Shown: positions 5,121 to 5,522 of the stretch, piece by piece
Layout of the letters: every line of letters begins with the position of its first letter
Position numbering within the stretch: the stretch's first letter is position 1
Source: Patescibacteria group bacterium
GTDB taxonomy: Bacteria; Patescibacteriota; Kazan-3B-28; UBA10110
Reading direction: 5' to 3'
Assembly: GCA_003524745.1 (NCBI GenBank)
Contig: DQGN01000007.1
Coordinates: 21,954-27,475 of the forward strand
DNA: 5,522 nucleotides
Made by a program: the position numbers and the translations under genes
Notes under the pieces: model-generated
Database searches by the model: none
What the model saw: only the letters and a program-made list of their open reading frames with translations
What the model was told of the DNA's origin: nothing

Positions 5121-5243
5121 GTTCGGCTGGCTTAAGCTCTCTGGGAAGTTGCCCGAAATTTCATAAATAATGAGCTGCAAATAGCAGAAGCTTAAGTTAG
5201 GCTCGAACTTGGCTCTCACCAACCTTTGGTGAGAGCTTTTTCT
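5121..5243 (+). ncRNA. Candidate structured small RNA, family not recognised
   Basis: A stretch of about 120 nt with its own promoter and terminator and no credible reading frame. The ends pair: GTTCG (5121-5125) with CGAAC (5204-5208), then across an asymmetric internal loop GGCTTAAGC (5129-5137) with GCTTAAGTT (5190-5198). Inside this basal stem are three small hairpins. GGG/CCC lies at 5143-5154. TCAT-AAATA-ATGA lies at 5161-5173. CTGC-AAATA-GCAG lies at 5175-5187. The last two are adjacent and carry the same AAATA pentaloop. The RNA then runs into the terminator. It does not look like SRP RNA, tmRNA, RNase P RNA or 5S rRNA. A cis-regulatory leader of the RRM gene is the alternative, but a separate promoter lies between them. 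Confidence 0.6.
5211..5243 (+). terminator. Strong intrinsic (Rho-independent) terminator
   Basis: A perfect 11-bp stem, GCTCTCACCAA (5212-5222) with TTGGTGAGAGC (5226-5236), closed by a CCT loop and followed by TTTTTCT. It is by far the strongest terminator in the window and defines the 3' end of the small RNA. Confidence 0.9.
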
Positions 5244-5251
5244 AGGCAAAA

Positions 5252-5279
5252 TTGACTTTTTCTGGGGATAGTATAAGAT
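5252..5279 (+). promoter_or_regulatory. Candidate promoter of the RRM protein gene
   Basis: TTGACT (5252-5257) and TAAGAT (5274-5279) are 16 bp apart, matching consensus at 5/6 and 4/6. It begins 9 nt after the small-RNA terminator. The predicted start near 5286 gives a leader of about 115 nt, much longer than for the other genes here. Confidence 0.5.
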
Positions 5280-5285
5280 AATCCC

Positions 5286-5400
5286 GATTGCGGGTTTCTT
5301 GTGTGTAAGTTATCTGGATAGTAGCAATTTGCTTAATACCGAGTAACTTTCCAAGAAAGAGATCGTCCGCTGGGTATATTAAGTTAATAAATTGCTAACT
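5286..5400 (+). promoter_or_regulatory. Structured 5' leader of the RRM gene, possible RNA switch or thermometer
   Basis: A long hairpin is formed by TAGCAATTT (5322-5330) with AAATTGCTA (5389-5397), a perfect 9-bp match. It is extended by GCTTAAT (5331-5337) with ATTAAGT (5378-5384, one G-U) and ACC (5338-5340) with GGT (5373-5375). There is a 4-nt bulge TAAT and a 2-nt bulge. Its base ends 3 nt before the ATG at 5401. Inside the loop CTTTC-CAA-GAAAG (5347-5359) forms a second hairpin. A competing pairing exists: TAACTT (5344-5349) can bind AAGTTA at 5307-5312 or at 5381-5386. No Shine-Dalgarno sequence is visible. Control of translation is inferred from this geometry. Confidence 0.5.
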
Positions 5401-5522
5401 ATGGAAAAGAAATTATTTGTTGGCAACTTGCCTTGGTCGATGACTGAGGAAAGCTTGCAACAATTGTTTGCCGAGGCTGGTACAGTAGAATCTGCCACTA
5501 TCATTATGGACAAGATGTCGAA
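5401..5522 (+). CDS. RRM-domain RNA-binding protein, 3'-partial
   Basis: The first 40 residues of a small RNA-recognition-motif protein, cut by the right edge. KLFVGNLPW (4-12) contains the RNP2 motif LFVGNL of strand 1, with the aromatic residue that stacks on RNA bases. TEESLQQLFAEAG (15-27) is helix 1 and VESATIIMDK (29-38) is strand 2. RNP1 would lie just beyond the window. This resembles the short glycine-rich or Rbp-type RRM proteins of bacteria, which in cyanobacteria are often cold-induced (recalled). The start is ATG 5401; no alternative start is better. Confidence 0.92.
   Translation, partial: MEKKLFVGNLPWSMTEESLQQLFAEAGTVESATIIMDKMS

Noticed and set aside
5121..5243. Identification as SRP RNA, 6S RNA, tmRNA or a known riboswitch
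   Set aside because: None of the conserved sequence elements of those RNAs that I know is visible, and 6S would need a longer rod with a central bubble.
5283..5299. CCCG-ATTG-CGGG hairpin followed by TTTCTT as a terminator
   Set aside because: Only 4 bp, and it overlaps the predicted start of transcription of the RRM gene; an operator or chance palindrome is as likely.

Overview
The window looks like bacterial chromosome of moderate to low GC, most likely from a Patescibacteria (Candidate Phyla Radiation) lineage. That placement is inference. It rests on a housekeeping sigma factor with long lysine-rich segments, a protein of the CxxC-x17-CxxC zinc-knuckle type that I associate with these genomes, a group I intron inside a tRNA gene, and start codons without visible Shine-Dalgarno sequences. 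All genes lie on the plus strand.

Layout. (1) 2-1462: an rpoD-type primary sigma factor whose reading frame is open at the left edge. (2) 1463-1745: a gene-free spacer holding an array of CGTCATCCTGA-type palindromic repeats, then a candidate promoter. (3) 1746-2038: a tRNA-Asn(GUU) gene split by a 218-nt group I intron in the anticodon, followed by a terminator-like hairpin. (4) 2150-4438: an accessory block with a four-helix membrane protein resembling DUF4239/bestrophin-like proteins, then a Nudix hydrolase and an alpha/beta hydrolase set 1 nt apart. Sequence resembling a tRNA 3' end recurs at 3014-3045 and 4440-4471, so the block reads as two modules, each bounded by tRNA-end-like repeats. 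(5) 4524-5051: an RGG-rich protein with a CxxC-x17-CxxC zinc motif. (6) 5106-5243: no protein, but an extended -10 promoter, a folded RNA of about 120 nt and a strong intrinsic terminator, together an apparent small RNA gene. (7) 5252-5522: a promoter, a structured leader of about 115 nt, and the start of an RRM RNA-binding protein cut by the right edge.

Functionally the right end is an RNA-biology cluster: a probable RNA-binding zinc/RGG protein, a small RNA candidate, and an RRM protein whose leader can fold into a long AU-rich hairpin ending 3 nt before its ATG. The sigma factor keeps the conserved region 2.4 and 4.2 sequences expected to read TATAAT/TTGACA-like promoters, which fits the candidate promoters listed. 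The most rewarding items for follow-up are the small RNA (5121-5243), the RRM leader (5286-5400), the intron-split tRNA-Asn, and the tRNA-end repeats that carry an extended -10 promoter to the start of the Nudix gene.
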